A stretch of DNA of 64,000 nt, from the NCBI RefSeq assembly GCF_004209775.1, contig NZ_CP035914.1:1736001-1800000 (forward strand), in the 5' to 3' direction. Shown here piece by piece: positions 54,667-61,949 of the stretch (the stretch's first letter is position 1; each line of letters begins with the position of its first letter). This stretch comes from Synechococcus sp. WH 8101. Its GTDB lineage: Bacteria; Cyanobacteriota; Cyanobacteriia; PCC-6307; Cyanobiaceae. The translations under genes were made by a program, and so were the position numbers. Below the pieces are notes generated by a model. It made no database searches, was not told the DNA's origin, and saw only the letters and a program-made list of their open reading frames with translations.

Positions 54667-55500
54667 TCAGGTTGACGTTAGGGACCCCTCGACGACACCC
54701 ATGTGTTGCACCTGCTTGACAGGAGCGCGTTGACGCCGCAATCCCTCCCATCCCGTGAGCAAGGCCGCAGACACCAGCAAGACGGCGAAGCCGATGCGGA
54801 GCTGGCGATCCTTGAGATGGGGCGCCAGGGCCTGGCCGACCAGGCCACCCACCGCACCGCCGATCAACAGGGGAATCACCAGGGGCAAGCGTTCGGCAGG
54901 CCAATGACCCAGGGCACCGAGGGCCACCAGGCTGTTCAGGGCAATCAGCACCAGGCTGGTGCCGCTCGCCAACTGCATCGGCAGGCCGGCCAGAAGCACA
55001 AGGGCGGGCACGATCGCAAAGCCGCCACCAACGCCGGCAATGCCCGTCAGCAAGCCCACCAACACCCCCTGCAGCATCAGGGCCGGTGCTCGCACCGTGG
55101 CAGCGGCAACAGCAGGCTCGTCATCCGCTCGATCCGATCGCTTCTGGCGACTCAGCATCAACCAGGCCGCCAGCAGGGCCGCGACGGCAAACACAGCCAG
55201 CTGCACCGGCTCGGCGATCCAGCCGGCCTTCACCATCGTGCCTCCGATCCAGGCCCCCACCAGGGCCGGAACCCCCAGGAGCAGGGCCGGACGGGGCGCG
55301 ACAAGGCGACGGCGCAGGTAGGGAATCATGTTGGCGATCGCCAGCAGGGTCACCACCACCAGCGAAAGGGGCACCGCATCGCGGGTGGAGAGGCCGGCTC
55401 CCGTCACGAGGATGGGAAGCAGCAGGATCGATCCACCGGCGCCGAGCACGGCCAACAGGAAACCGATCACACCACCGCCGAAAAGCAGCAGCGCGATCAC
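54667..55500 (-). CDS. TauE/SafE family sulfite exporter-like protein
   Basis: A 277-residue membrane protein with eight helices. GFLLAVLGAGGSILLLPILV near the N-terminus and GLLTGIAGVGGGFAIVPALVLL in the middle are the two GxGGxxxxxP motifs of the family. It is predicted to move sulfite or organosulfonates out of the cell. It overlaps the rhodanese gene by 4 bp (55497-55500). The context is a sulfide/persulfide set. Confidence 0.9.
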   Translation of the reverse strand: MIALLLFGGGVIGFLLAVLGAGGSILLLPILVTGAGLSTRDAVPLSLVVVTLLAIANMIPYLRRRLVAPRPALLLGVPALVGAWIGGTMVKAGWIAEPVQLAVFAVAALLAAWLMLSRQKRSDRADDEPAVAAATVRAPALMLQGVLVGLLTGIAGVGGGFAIVPALVLLAGLPMQLASGTSLVLIALNSLVALGALGHWPAERLPLVIPLLIGGAVGGLVGQALAPHLKDRQLRIGFAVLLVSAALLTGWEGLRRQRAPVKQVQHMGVVEGSLTST

Positions 55501-56024
55501 GGGCGCACCTGATTCCAGGGCATGGCAGCCAGCAGTCGGGCCATCCCGCAGAAACCACTGATGCCGGCGAACATCAAGCCGGCACCGACAAAGCCACTGA
55601 GCCAGATCCAGCCCGGGGCCACCAGCACCGACAGGAGCACGCCAGCGAGCACCAAGCCACCGGCCACGATCTGCACCTGACGCATCAGGGGCAATGGGGC
55701 CCCCTTGCGCTTCTCCACAGGAAGACCGGCCTGCTGCCAGGCCAACATGCCGCCCTCCAGATCAGCGAGGCCTTCGCCAAAGCCCTTGGCGCGCAAAGCC
55801 GCCATCCCCCGCTCACTGCGGGCACCGCTCTGGCACACCAGCACCACAGGCGCAGAAGGGAGTGGCGCCTCGGTGAGCTGACCGAGGGGCACATTGCGGC
55901 TGCCGACGATATGGCCGCCGACGTATTCCATCGGTTCACGCACGTCGATCACGCTGACGCGACCTTGGCGCAAACGGTCCTGCAATTCGTGGGGACTGAG
56001 ACGCAAGGGAGTGGTGCTGGTCAT
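55497..56024 (-). CDS. Rhodanese domain fused to DUF2892-type membrane helices
   Basis: A 175-residue protein. The N-terminal rhodanese domain has SVIDVREPMEYVGGHIVGSRNVPL and the active Cys in LVCQSGARSERG. The C-terminal 60 residues carry two membrane helices (VQIVAGGLVLAGVLLSVLVAPG and SGFVGAGLMFAGISGFCGMARLL) of DUF2892 type. It probably transfers sulfane sulfur at the membrane. The ATG at 56024 was chosen; longer frames upstream are shadows. Confidence 0.9.
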   Translation of the reverse strand: MTSTTPLRLSPHELQDRLRQGRVSVIDVREPMEYVGGHIVGSRNVPLGQLTEAPLPSAPVVLVCQSGARSERGMAALRAKGFGEGLADLEGGMLAWQQAGLPVEKRKGAPLPLMRQVQIVAGGLVLAGVLLSVLVAPGWIWLSGFVGAGLMFAGISGFCGMARLLAAMPWNQVRP

Positions 56025-56043
56025 GACGAAGGGATGGGGTGAA

Positions 56044-56065
56044 TGGGAAGGGGAAGGGGAAGGGA
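56044..56065. repeat. Short (GGGAAG)n purine repeat
   Basis: Three tandem copies of a GGGAAG-like unit lie in the 79-bp spacer between the persulfide dioxygenase and rhodanese genes. No function is seen. Confidence 0.4.
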
Positions 56066-56103
56066 TGCAGTGAATCGACCCAGGGAAGCCGGGCCGGTGC
56101 CGC

Positions 56104-57216
56104 TCAGACGCTGAGGGGTTCGGGCATGGGCAGCCCCTTGCGATACCAGTCCTGAAGTCCGCCGCGCAGGTTGGCGACCTTCTTGAAACCGGCCTTGACC
56201 AACTGCTGGGTGGCCAGGGCGGAACGGCTGCCGGCATGGCAGAACACCACGGTGGCAGCCTCGGGATCGAGCCGATCGAGATGCTCCGCCAGCTCGGGTA
56301 GGGGGATGTTGCGGCTGCCGGGCAGCGCGCCATCGGGCCCCCGGGCTTCATCGGCGTTGCGGACGTCGAGAATCGTGAGCTCGGCGAGATGGTCGGCGAC
56401 CCACTCGGGCTCCAGCTCCGGCAGACCGGAGTAGCTGCGCTTCAAGGGCGCCCACGCCGGTTGGTCCGGCCCATCGATCCGGGGGCGGCCACTGCGCAGA
56501 TTCGCCGGCAGGGCCTGGGCGATGCGATGCGGGTGGGGAAGCTTGAGCGATTCCATGTGAATCACGAAATCCCGCTCATCGGCCCCACCACCCAGACGGG
56601 CGTTGAGAGCACGCTCCTCGGCAACGCTCGTCACCTGACGACCGATGTAGTCGTGGCCGGGATACAGAAGGCACTGGTCGGGGAGGGAGAGGATCTGCTC
56701 GGTGATCGAGCGGTAGAGCGTGCGCGCATTTCCCTGCTGAAAGTCGCAGCGGCCGCAACCCCTGATCAACAGGGCATCGCCGGTGAAGGCCGCACTGGCG
56801 TCATCCAGCACGAAGGTCAGACAGCCATCGGTGTGCCCGGGAGTGGCGCGCACCTCCAGGGAACGGGCTCCGAAACCGACGCGATCGCCGTGTTGCAGCG
56901 GCAGGGTCACGTTCTCGGCCCTGGCGGCCTCGGCCAGACCGATGGCGCAGCCGGTGGCCTCATGCATCAGCCAGCTGCCAGTGACATGGTCGGCATGGGC
57001 GTGGGTGTCGAGGCAGGCCACCAGATCGACCCCCAGCTCACGCACCAGGGCGAGATCCCGCTCATGGCGCTCGAAGACCGGATCAATCAGCACACCCTTG
57101 GCCGAGGGCACATCCACCAGGAGATAGGTGAAGGTACCGGTCTCAGCATCGAACAACTGGCGCAGAAGCAGGGAATGGCCCCCTGCGGCGGCCTGGAGAA
57201 GCGAAGCGCTAGCCAT
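56104..57216 (-). CDS. Persulfide dioxygenase-rhodanese fusion (ETHE1-like)
   Basis: A 370-residue protein. The N-terminal metallo-beta-lactamase domain has THAHADH (residues 71-77), TPGHTDG (His128), FTGDAL (Asp147) and LYPGHDYIGR (His188), with CDFQQGNARTLYRS. This is the pattern of ETHE1 enzymes, which oxidise glutathione persulfide to sulfite. The C-terminal rhodanese has Cys326 in VVFCHAGSRSALA. Sulfite made here could be exported by the TauE-like protein. An 18-bp palindrome lies 18 bp before the start codon. Confidence 0.92.
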   Translation of the reverse strand: MASASLLQAAAGGHSLLLRQLFDAETGTFTYLLVDVPSAKGVLIDPVFERHERDLALVRELGVDLVACLDTHAHADHVTGSWLMHEATGCAIGLAEAARAENVTLPLQHGDRVGFGARSLEVRATPGHTDGCLTFVLDDASAAFTGDALLIRGCGRCDFQQGNARTLYRSITEQILSLPDQCLLYPGHDYIGRQVTSVAEERALNARLGGGADERDFVIHMESLKLPHPHRIAQALPANLRSGRPRIDGPDQPAWAPLKRSYSGLPELEPEWVADHLAELTILDVRNADEARGPDGALPGSRNIPLPELAEHLDRLDPEAATVVFCHAGSRSALATQQLVKAGFKKVANLRGGLQDWYRKGLPMPEPLSV

Positions 57217-57233
57217 AGGTCCTCAGATCACTT

Positions 57234-57251
57234 TATGAGTGTACACGCATA
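57234..57251. promoter_or_regulatory. 18-bp near-perfect palindrome, candidate ArsR-type operator
   Basis: TATGAGTGTACACGCATA is an inverted repeat (TATGnGTGTACACnCATA) with only the central n bases not matching. It lies 18-35 bp upstream of the persulfide dioxygenase start, where a repressor would block the promoter. The GTGTACAC core resembles known ArsR/SmtB-type sites. The regulator at 57913 is the natural candidate, but binding is inferred. Confidence 0.6.
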
Positions 57252-57261
57252 TCAACATCGC

Positions 57262-57861
57262 TCATGGCTTCCGGCCCAGGACCTGCACCACGGCGCTGTC
57301 TCCCTGGTGGTAGCGCCCTTCCGCGATCGGGCGCACACATTCCCGCAGGATGTCCAAGTCCAGCCCCTGCAGCTCTCGCTCCAGCTGCACCGGCTCCACC
57401 AGCAACTCGAGCACCGGCGGGCCGCCGCTGCCCCGGCCGAGCTGCCGGGGCGTGTAGGCCTCCAGCACCAGCACCCCACCAGGACGCAGGGCTGACACGG
57501 CCTCGCCGAGCACACGGGCGCGCAGCGGTGCCGGCAGGTGCATCCAGATCGCCACCACGAGATCCAGGCTTGCGGGGGCGGCTCGCCAGTCCGCCAGATC
57601 CCCCTGCAGCGTCTCCAGCTGAAGACCGCGCTGCGCCGCCAGCGACCGCGCTTTCTCCAGCCCCACCACACTGAGGTCCTGGACGGTGACGCGGTGTCCG
57701 AGGGCAGCGAGGTGAACGGCGTTACGCCCCTCCCCCTCCGCCAGACAGATCGCATCGCCTGGCGTCAGCGCCGCCGCCTGTTCCCGCAGAAAGTCATTCG
57801 GCTGATCGCCATAGGCGAAGCCGTCCTCCCGGTAGCGCTCGTCCCAGAAGCGCGCATCCAT
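57262..57861 (-). CDS. Class I SAM-dependent methyltransferase (TehB-like)
   Basis: A 199-residue methyltransferase. FWDERYREDGFAYGDQPNDFL opens it, then motif I AICLAEGEGRNAVHLAALGHRVTVQDLSV, and motif II LDLVVAIWMHLPA. The YGDQPNDFL start and short length resemble the TehB/thiopurine methyltransferase group, which methylates tellurite, selenite or thiols. Its place next to the sulfur genes suggests a thiol or sulfide substrate, but this is inference. It is 45 bp upstream of the persulfide dioxygenase gene and divergent from the ArsR-type gene. Confidence 0.88.
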   Translation of the reverse strand: MDARFWDERYREDGFAYGDQPNDFLREQAAALTPGDAICLAEGEGRNAVHLAALGHRVTVQDLSVVGLEKARSLAAQRGLQLETLQGDLADWRAAPASLDLVVAIWMHLPAPLRARVLGEAVSALRPGGVLVLEAYTPRQLGRGSGGPPVLELLVEPVQLERELQGLDLDILRECVRPIAEGRYHQGDSAVVQVLGRKP

Positions 57862-57880
57862 GGCCGCATCGCATCACGAC

Positions 57881-57912
57881 GGCATAATGCCTGTATCGGC
57901 ATAGGGGATGCC
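57881..57912. promoter_or_regulatory. Two GGCAT/ATGCC inverted repeats before the ArsR-type gene
   Basis: GGCAT-A-ATGCC at 57881-57891 and GGCAT-N5-ATGCC at 57898-57912 share the same arms. The second ends directly at the start codon of the regulator at 57913. They lie between divergent start codons and may bind the regulator. Confidence 0.5.
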
Positions 57913-58275
57913 ATGGCGAGACAACCAGAACACGCCGAAGGGTGTTCCATGCATCAGCTCTCCCCCGAAATGATCGAGGAGCTGAGCGGCTTTTTCCGAC
58001 TGCTGGGCGAACCGGCACGCCTGCGCCTGATGTGCGAAATCCGCAACGGCAGCAGCGATGTCGCCACTCTGATGGACCGTACCGGCTTCAGTCAGTCCCA
58101 TCTCAGCCGCCAGCTCGGCCAACTGCAGAAAGCCGGGCTGGTGCAGGTGGAACGCGATGGGAATCGCTCTCTTTACACCGCCACCGATCCAGTGGTGGAG
58201 GCCATCTGCCAGCTCGCGCAAGAGCGACTGATGAACCACCTGCGTCAACGACTCGACAGCCTCAATGTCGCCTGA
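57913..58275 (+). CDS. ArsR/SmtB-family regulator (possible persulfide or metal sensor)
   Basis: A 120-residue winged-helix regulator: LSGFFRLLGEPARLRLMCEIRNG (helices 1-2), TGFSQSHLSRQLGQLQKAGLVQVERDGNRSLYTA (recognition helix and wing). Cysteines are Cys11, Cys41 and Cys99. Cys41 lies in the RLxxLC position used by the SqrR/BigR persulfide sensors, whose second Cys is near 107; here the nearest is Cys99. It is divergent from the methyltransferase and persulfide genes, and the RBS GGGG lies 5 bp before the ATG (57904-57907). An ATG at 57949 is a weaker alternative. Confidence 0.85.
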   Translation: MARQPEHAEGCSMHQLSPEMIEELSGFFRLLGEPARLRLMCEIRNGSSDVATLMDRTGFSQSHLSRQLGQLQKAGLVQVERDGNRSLYTATDPVVEAICQLAQERLMNHLRQRLDSLNVA

Positions 58276-58286
58276 GCCGCCCCAGC

Positions 58287-59648
58287 TCAGGCCATCGTGA
58301 CGAATTCCTCCGAGATCGTGGGGTGCAGTGCCATGGTGCGATCGAAATCGGCCTTGGTGGCACCCATGCCAACGGCGATGGCCGCCATCTGAATGATCTC
58401 GGCCGCATGCTCTCCCACCATGTGGCAACCGAGCACGCGATCGCTGTCTTTCATCACCACCAGCTTGAGCAGGCAGCGCGGCCCACTCTTCGGCAAGGCC
58501 TGGGCCATGGATCGGAACCGGGCGCGATGCACCACGATCGCCTCGGCCCCATAACGCTCCAACGCCAGTTCTTCGCTCAGACCCACGGTGGCCAGCTCCG
58601 GCTGGCTGAACACAGCACTGGCGACCAGATCATGATCCACCCGACGGGGGGATCGGCCAAAGACGGTGTCGGCGTAGGCGCGTCCCTCATCCACAGCCAC
58701 GGGGGTCAGGCAGATCCGATCGGTCACATCACCAACGGCATGAATGTGGGGCACGTTCGTGGCCTGATCGGCATCGACGGCAATGTGATGCCCCTCCACC
58801 GCCACCCCGGCGGCCTCCAGGTTGAGACCCTCCAGAAAGGGGCGTCGACCGGTGGCGAGCAACACGCCACCGCACGCAAGCCGCTCTCCCGCCTGGGTGA
58901 TCACAGTGCAATCCCCTGGCGCCCCCTCGATCGCCGCTGGACTGTGGCAGAAGCGCAAGGCGATGCCTTTCTCCTCCATGCCCTCCTGCACCACCGCCGA
59001 CAGTTCTCGATCAAACCCCCGAAGGAGGTGATCGCCTCGCACCAACTGGGTGACCTGCACCCCGAGGCCGCTGAGGATGCAGGCGAATTCACAGGCAATG
59101 AAGCCGGCGCCAACGATGACCACCCGCTCCGGCAATTGATCCTGGAGGAACATGTCATCGCTGACCCAACCAAGCTCAGCACCGGGAATCTGGGGCCGAT
59201 GGGGACGGCCGCCCACGGCGATCAAGGTGCGCCCGGCCTGCAACACCTGCTCCGCCTCTCCTCCGGGGCGCGACGACATGGCAATCCGATGGGGATCTTG
59301 GAAGCGACCCCAGCCACTCACCAGGGTGACACCAGCCTTCTCCAACAGACTGATGTGGAGAGCATTCAGGCGATCCACCTCCTGGCGGACATTGGCCAGC
59401 AAGCGGGAGGTGTGGAACTGGGCGGAAGCGATCTCCACGCCATAGGCAGGGGCATCCTGGAGTTGCTCACTCACCCTGGAGCCATACACCAGCAACTTTT
59501 TGGGCACACAGCCCCGGATCACACAGGTGCCGCCAACCCGATCCCCTTCGACGATGGCGACCCTGGCGCCATAACGCGCTGCCCGTTTGGCAGCGGCCAG
59601 ACCGCCGGAACCAGCCCCCAGCACCACCAGATCAAATGACGTTTCCAT
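58287..59648 (-). CDS. gor: Glutathione reductase
   Basis: A 453-residue flavoprotein disulfide reductase. The FAD loop LGAGSGGLAAAKRAA and the redox pair GGTCVIRGCVPKK (Cys42, Cys47) are clear. IVGAGFIACEFACIL is the NAD(P) site, HAVGDVTDRICLTPVA the second FAD block, and MALHPTISEEFVT the C-terminal His-Pro-Glu motif. It regenerates GSH in the cytoplasm. It converges with the ArsR-type gene (11 bp). The ATG at 59648 is preferred over GTG at 59660. Confidence 0.94.
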   Translation of the reverse strand: METSFDLVVLGAGSGGLAAAKRAARYGARVAIVEGDRVGGTCVIRGCVPKKLLVYGSRVSEQLQDAPAYGVEIASAQFHTSRLLANVRQEVDRLNALHISLLEKAGVTLVSGWGRFQDPHRIAMSSRPGGEAEQVLQAGRTLIAVGGRPHRPQIPGAELGWVSDDMFLQDQLPERVVIVGAGFIACEFACILSGLGVQVTQLVRGDHLLRGFDRELSAVVQEGMEEKGIALRFCHSPAAIEGAPGDCTVITQAGERLACGGVLLATGRRPFLEGLNLEAAGVAVEGHHIAVDADQATNVPHIHAVGDVTDRICLTPVAVDEGRAYADTVFGRSPRRVDHDLVASAVFSQPELATVGLSEELALERYGAEAIVVHRARFRSMAQALPKSGPRCLLKLVVMKDSDRVLGCHMVGEHAAEIIQMAAIAVGMGATKADFDRTMALHPTISEEFVTMA

Positions 59649-59673
59649 CGACACGACCAACAGGCGACCCAGA

Positions 59674-59691
59674 CATCACAGCATTGTGATG
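59674..59691. promoter_or_regulatory. Inverted repeat upstream of gor
   Basis: CATCACA-GCAT-TGTGATG is an 18-bp inverted repeat, 26 to 43 bp before the gor start, in the 172-bp spacer to the next gene. It could be an operator. The regulator is not known. Confidence 0.45.
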
Positions 59692-59820
59692 ACGAACGGA
59701 TGCCGACACAAGCCCTGACCTGCTCCGGGACAAAGGGCAATCCCGGCCAGAGGAGTGCGCTGGGACACCTGACTGCAGGTAAAGAGATCGTTATCGTGCG
59801 GGAAAGAGTTGTATGGCCCA

Positions 59821-60069
59821 ATGAGAAACAAGCGACGCGCTCAACAGCCTGATGGCCGTATCAGCGCTCCGATGCGCCGGGAGCTGACCATGCTGATCAC
59901 CTGCGACGACATGGCAGCCCGCTTGAAATCCCTCGCTCAGGAAGGACGACGCGACGATTGCCTGGCCCTGATGCAGGAGCTGGGGGAGTGGCAGAGCCGC
60001 AGCGCCAAAGCCAAAACCAGCGTGCTTTGGATCCCCTTGGTAACTCAGACGCCCGAGGAGGGCGCCTGA
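59821..60069 (+). CDS. Small hypothetical protein (82 aa)
   Basis: A basic helical protein: MRNKRRAQQPDGRISAPMRRELTMLITCDDMAARLKSLAQEGRRDDC. I do not recognise it. The ATG at 59821 is preferred over an upstream TTG at 59809. It ends 18 bp before the convergent lone cpcB gene, where a cpcA gene would normally lie downstream. Confidence 0.55.
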   Translation: MRNKRRAQQPDGRISAPMRRELTMLITCDDMAARLKSLAQEGRRDDCLALMQELGEWQSRSAKAKTSVLWIPLVTQTPEEGA

Positions 60070-60087
60070 GCACAGAACACAGCCGGA

Positions 60088-60606
60088 TCAGGCGACAGCA
60101 GCGGCAGCGCGGTCGAAGTAGGTGCCGATTTCAGACATCAGAGCGGAGCAGTCACCAGCGGTGATGCCGTTCTTGTCGTTGGCGATAGCGATGGCCGCGT
60201 CCTTCATCTTGCGAACGCCTTCAGCCACGGAAGCGCCAGGAACGCCCAGGGCCAGGTAGGTCTCACGCAGGCCATTGAGGCAACGGTCTTCCAGCACGGA
60301 AGCGTCGCCGGTGAAGGCGGCGTAGGTGACGTAGCGGAGGATGATCTCCATGTCGCGCAGGCAGGCAGCCATGCGGCGGTGGGTGTAAGCGTTACCACCG
60401 GGGGCGATCAGGGCGGGCTGCTGAGCGAACAGTTCGCGAGCGGCGTTGGTGACGATGGACGAAGCGTTGGAGGTGATGCGGTTCACGGCATCCATACGCT
60501 TGTTGCTGTCAGCAACCATGGCAGCCAGAGCATCGATCTGGCCGGCGTTGATGAATTCGCCACGGGCGTCAGCCTGGGCAACAACCTTGGTGAAGGCGTC
60601 GAACAT
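60088..60606 (-). CDS. cpcB: C-phycocyanin beta chain, without an adjacent cpcA
   Basis: A 172-residue phycocyanin beta subunit. Both bilin cysteines are present: Cys82 (MAACLRDME) and Cys153 (TAGDCSALM), with Asn72 ([10 protein letters not shown]), the usual methylation site. Phycobilisome rods use this chain with CpcA. Normally cpcB is followed directly by cpcA; here the downstream side holds only the convergent hypothetical gene, and no cpcA appears elsewhere in the window. It may be an extra copy or a rearranged one. Confidence 0.95.
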   Translation of the reverse strand: MFDAFTKVVAQADARGEFINAGQIDALAAMVADSNKRMDAVNRITSNASSIVTNAARELFAQQPALIAPGGNAYTHRRMAACLRDMEIILRYVTYAAFTGDASVLEDRCLNGLRETYLALGVPGASVAEGVRKMKDAAIAIANDKNGITAGDCSALMSEIGTYFDRAAAAVA

Positions 60607-60703
60607 GGGGAAAGAGGGAAGGGACGAGCGTTCCAGGCCAAAAGCTAGAGAGCCCGAAGCGAGAAACGCGATTCAGAATCACAGCGTTGCCAACCCTTCC
60701 AGC

Positions 60704-61264
60704 ATGGGGACGATTCAGCGCAGGTTCAAGGCGGCCATCGGCACCGCCATCAGCGTCGCCATGACCGGGTTATGGGTGCCGCCAGCGGCTCTTCAGGCGA
60801 TCGAGATCAACGGTCAGACCAGCTTTGTGGCCGTGCCCACCAAAGCGAAACTGATCAATTACCGCTGGTATGCCTTCGAGGGAGGCGCAGAACTCTTCTT
60901 CGTGCTTGAGCTGCCCGCCGGAGCCGAAGCCGGCCTGGGCGGCATCGGCCTGGAACAGATTCGCGGCGTGCAACCCGCCTTCTATTACGGAGCGATCCAA
61001 CCCACCGCATTTCTGGGAACCCCCCGCCGGGAAGGCGCCGCCGTGCCGGTGACCGCCAGCTTCAGCGATGAGGCCCGCTCTATCGCCATCCGTTTTCCGG
61101 ACCCTGTGCCCGCTGGCTCCACCGTCACCGTGGCCTTTCGCATCGGCACCAACCCACCGGCCGACATCTATACCTTTGCCGTTTCAGCCACGCCCTGGGG
61201 ACCGAACCCGATCCCTCAAAGCGTGGGAGTGGTGCAAATGAGCATCCTTGAGCCGGGAATTTGA
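60704..61264 (+). CDS. DUF2808 family secreted protein
   Basis: A 186-residue protein with a signal peptide (about 1-31, ending ALQA). The DUF2808 domain follows, with YRWYAFEGGAELFFVLELPAGAEAGLGGIGLEQIRGVQ and ADIYTFAVSATPWGPNPIPQ. DUF2808 proteins are common in cyanobacteria and of unknown function in the periplasm or outer envelope. The ATG at 60704 has the signal peptide directly after it. It is divergent from cpcB with a 97-bp spacer. Confidence 0.86.
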   Translation: MGTIQRRFKAAIGTAISVAMTGLWVPPAALQAIEINGQTSFVAVPTKAKLINYRWYAFEGGAELFFVLELPAGAEAGLGGIGLEQIRGVQPAFYYGAIQPTAFLGTPRREGAAVPVTASFSDEARSIAIRFPDPVPAGSTVTVAFRIGTNPPADIYTFAVSATPWGPNPIPQSVGVVQMSILEPGI

Positions 61265-61292
61265 GACTCCATAGTGGGTGAGCCACCGCGCC

Positions 61293-61949
61293 ATGCAGAT
61301 CCTGCACCTGTCTCACTACGAGCCCATTCCCGACTCCGAGGGCGTTGAACTCTTCGAGGTGGCGGTCGCTGCGCTCCAACCCACCCAACTCTGCATCGGG
61401 CTGGCCGAAATCCGGAGCCGGCAACACGACTTTGCCCGCGACACACCAGAGCAACAGCGGCGCTACCTCCGCAGCAAACCCGTTCCCCTGGTGCGCAACC
61501 AAACGGGAGATCTATGGATGATCGATCGCCATCACAGGCTGCGCGCCCTGCTTGAACTGGATGCCTCGGTCACCACCTTCGGCTATCTGGTTGCTGAAGT
61601 CGCATCCAGCAGCCGAGCCGAGACCCTGCGTGAACTGCAAAGCCGGGGCTGGCTCTACCTGCACGACGGCCGGGGCCAGGGCCCCTGGCCACCAGAGCAA
61701 CTTCCCACCAGCCTGCTCGACCTTCAGGACGATCCCTATCGCAGCCTGGTGTGGAAGCTGAAAAAAGAAGGAGTCCTGCGCCCCCAGCCCCTGATTCCCT
61801 ATCACGAGTTCCGCTGGGGCGCCTGGCTGCGCCGGCGCCCCCTGCCGCCCTTCCACTCCGGCTGCCTGGAACCGGCACTGCCGACGGCTCGGCGGCTGGC
61901 CCGCTCACCGGCAGCCTCCCACCTGGCCGGCTGGAAAGGGGAGGCTTAA
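61293..61949 (+). CDS. ParB-like nuclease-family protein
   Basis: A 218-residue protein of the putative ParB-like nuclease family (pfam08857 type): [21 protein letters not shown] then [15 protein letters not shown], where DRHHRLRAL matches the conserved D(G)HHR.RA motif. The C-terminal part is basic ([10 protein letters not shown]). The substrate is unknown. It overlaps the dnaA 3' end by 4 bp, tail to tail. The ATG at 61293 was chosen over GTG at 61278. Confidence 0.8.
   Translation: MQILHLSHYEPIPDSEGVELFEVAVAALQPTQLCIGLAEIRSRQHDFARDTPEQQRRYLRSKPVPLVRNQTGDLWMIDRHHRLRALLELDASVTTFGYLVAEVASSSRAETLRELQSRGWLYLHDGRGQGPWPPEQLPTSLLDLQDDPYRSLVWKLKKEGVLRPQPLIPYHEFRWGAWLRRRPLPPFHSGCLEPALPTARRLARSPAASHLAGWKGEA

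Noticed and set aside
57942-59639. 565-codon open frame opposite gor
   Set aside because: It runs through the ArsR-type gene in another frame and then antisense to gor; a shadow frame.
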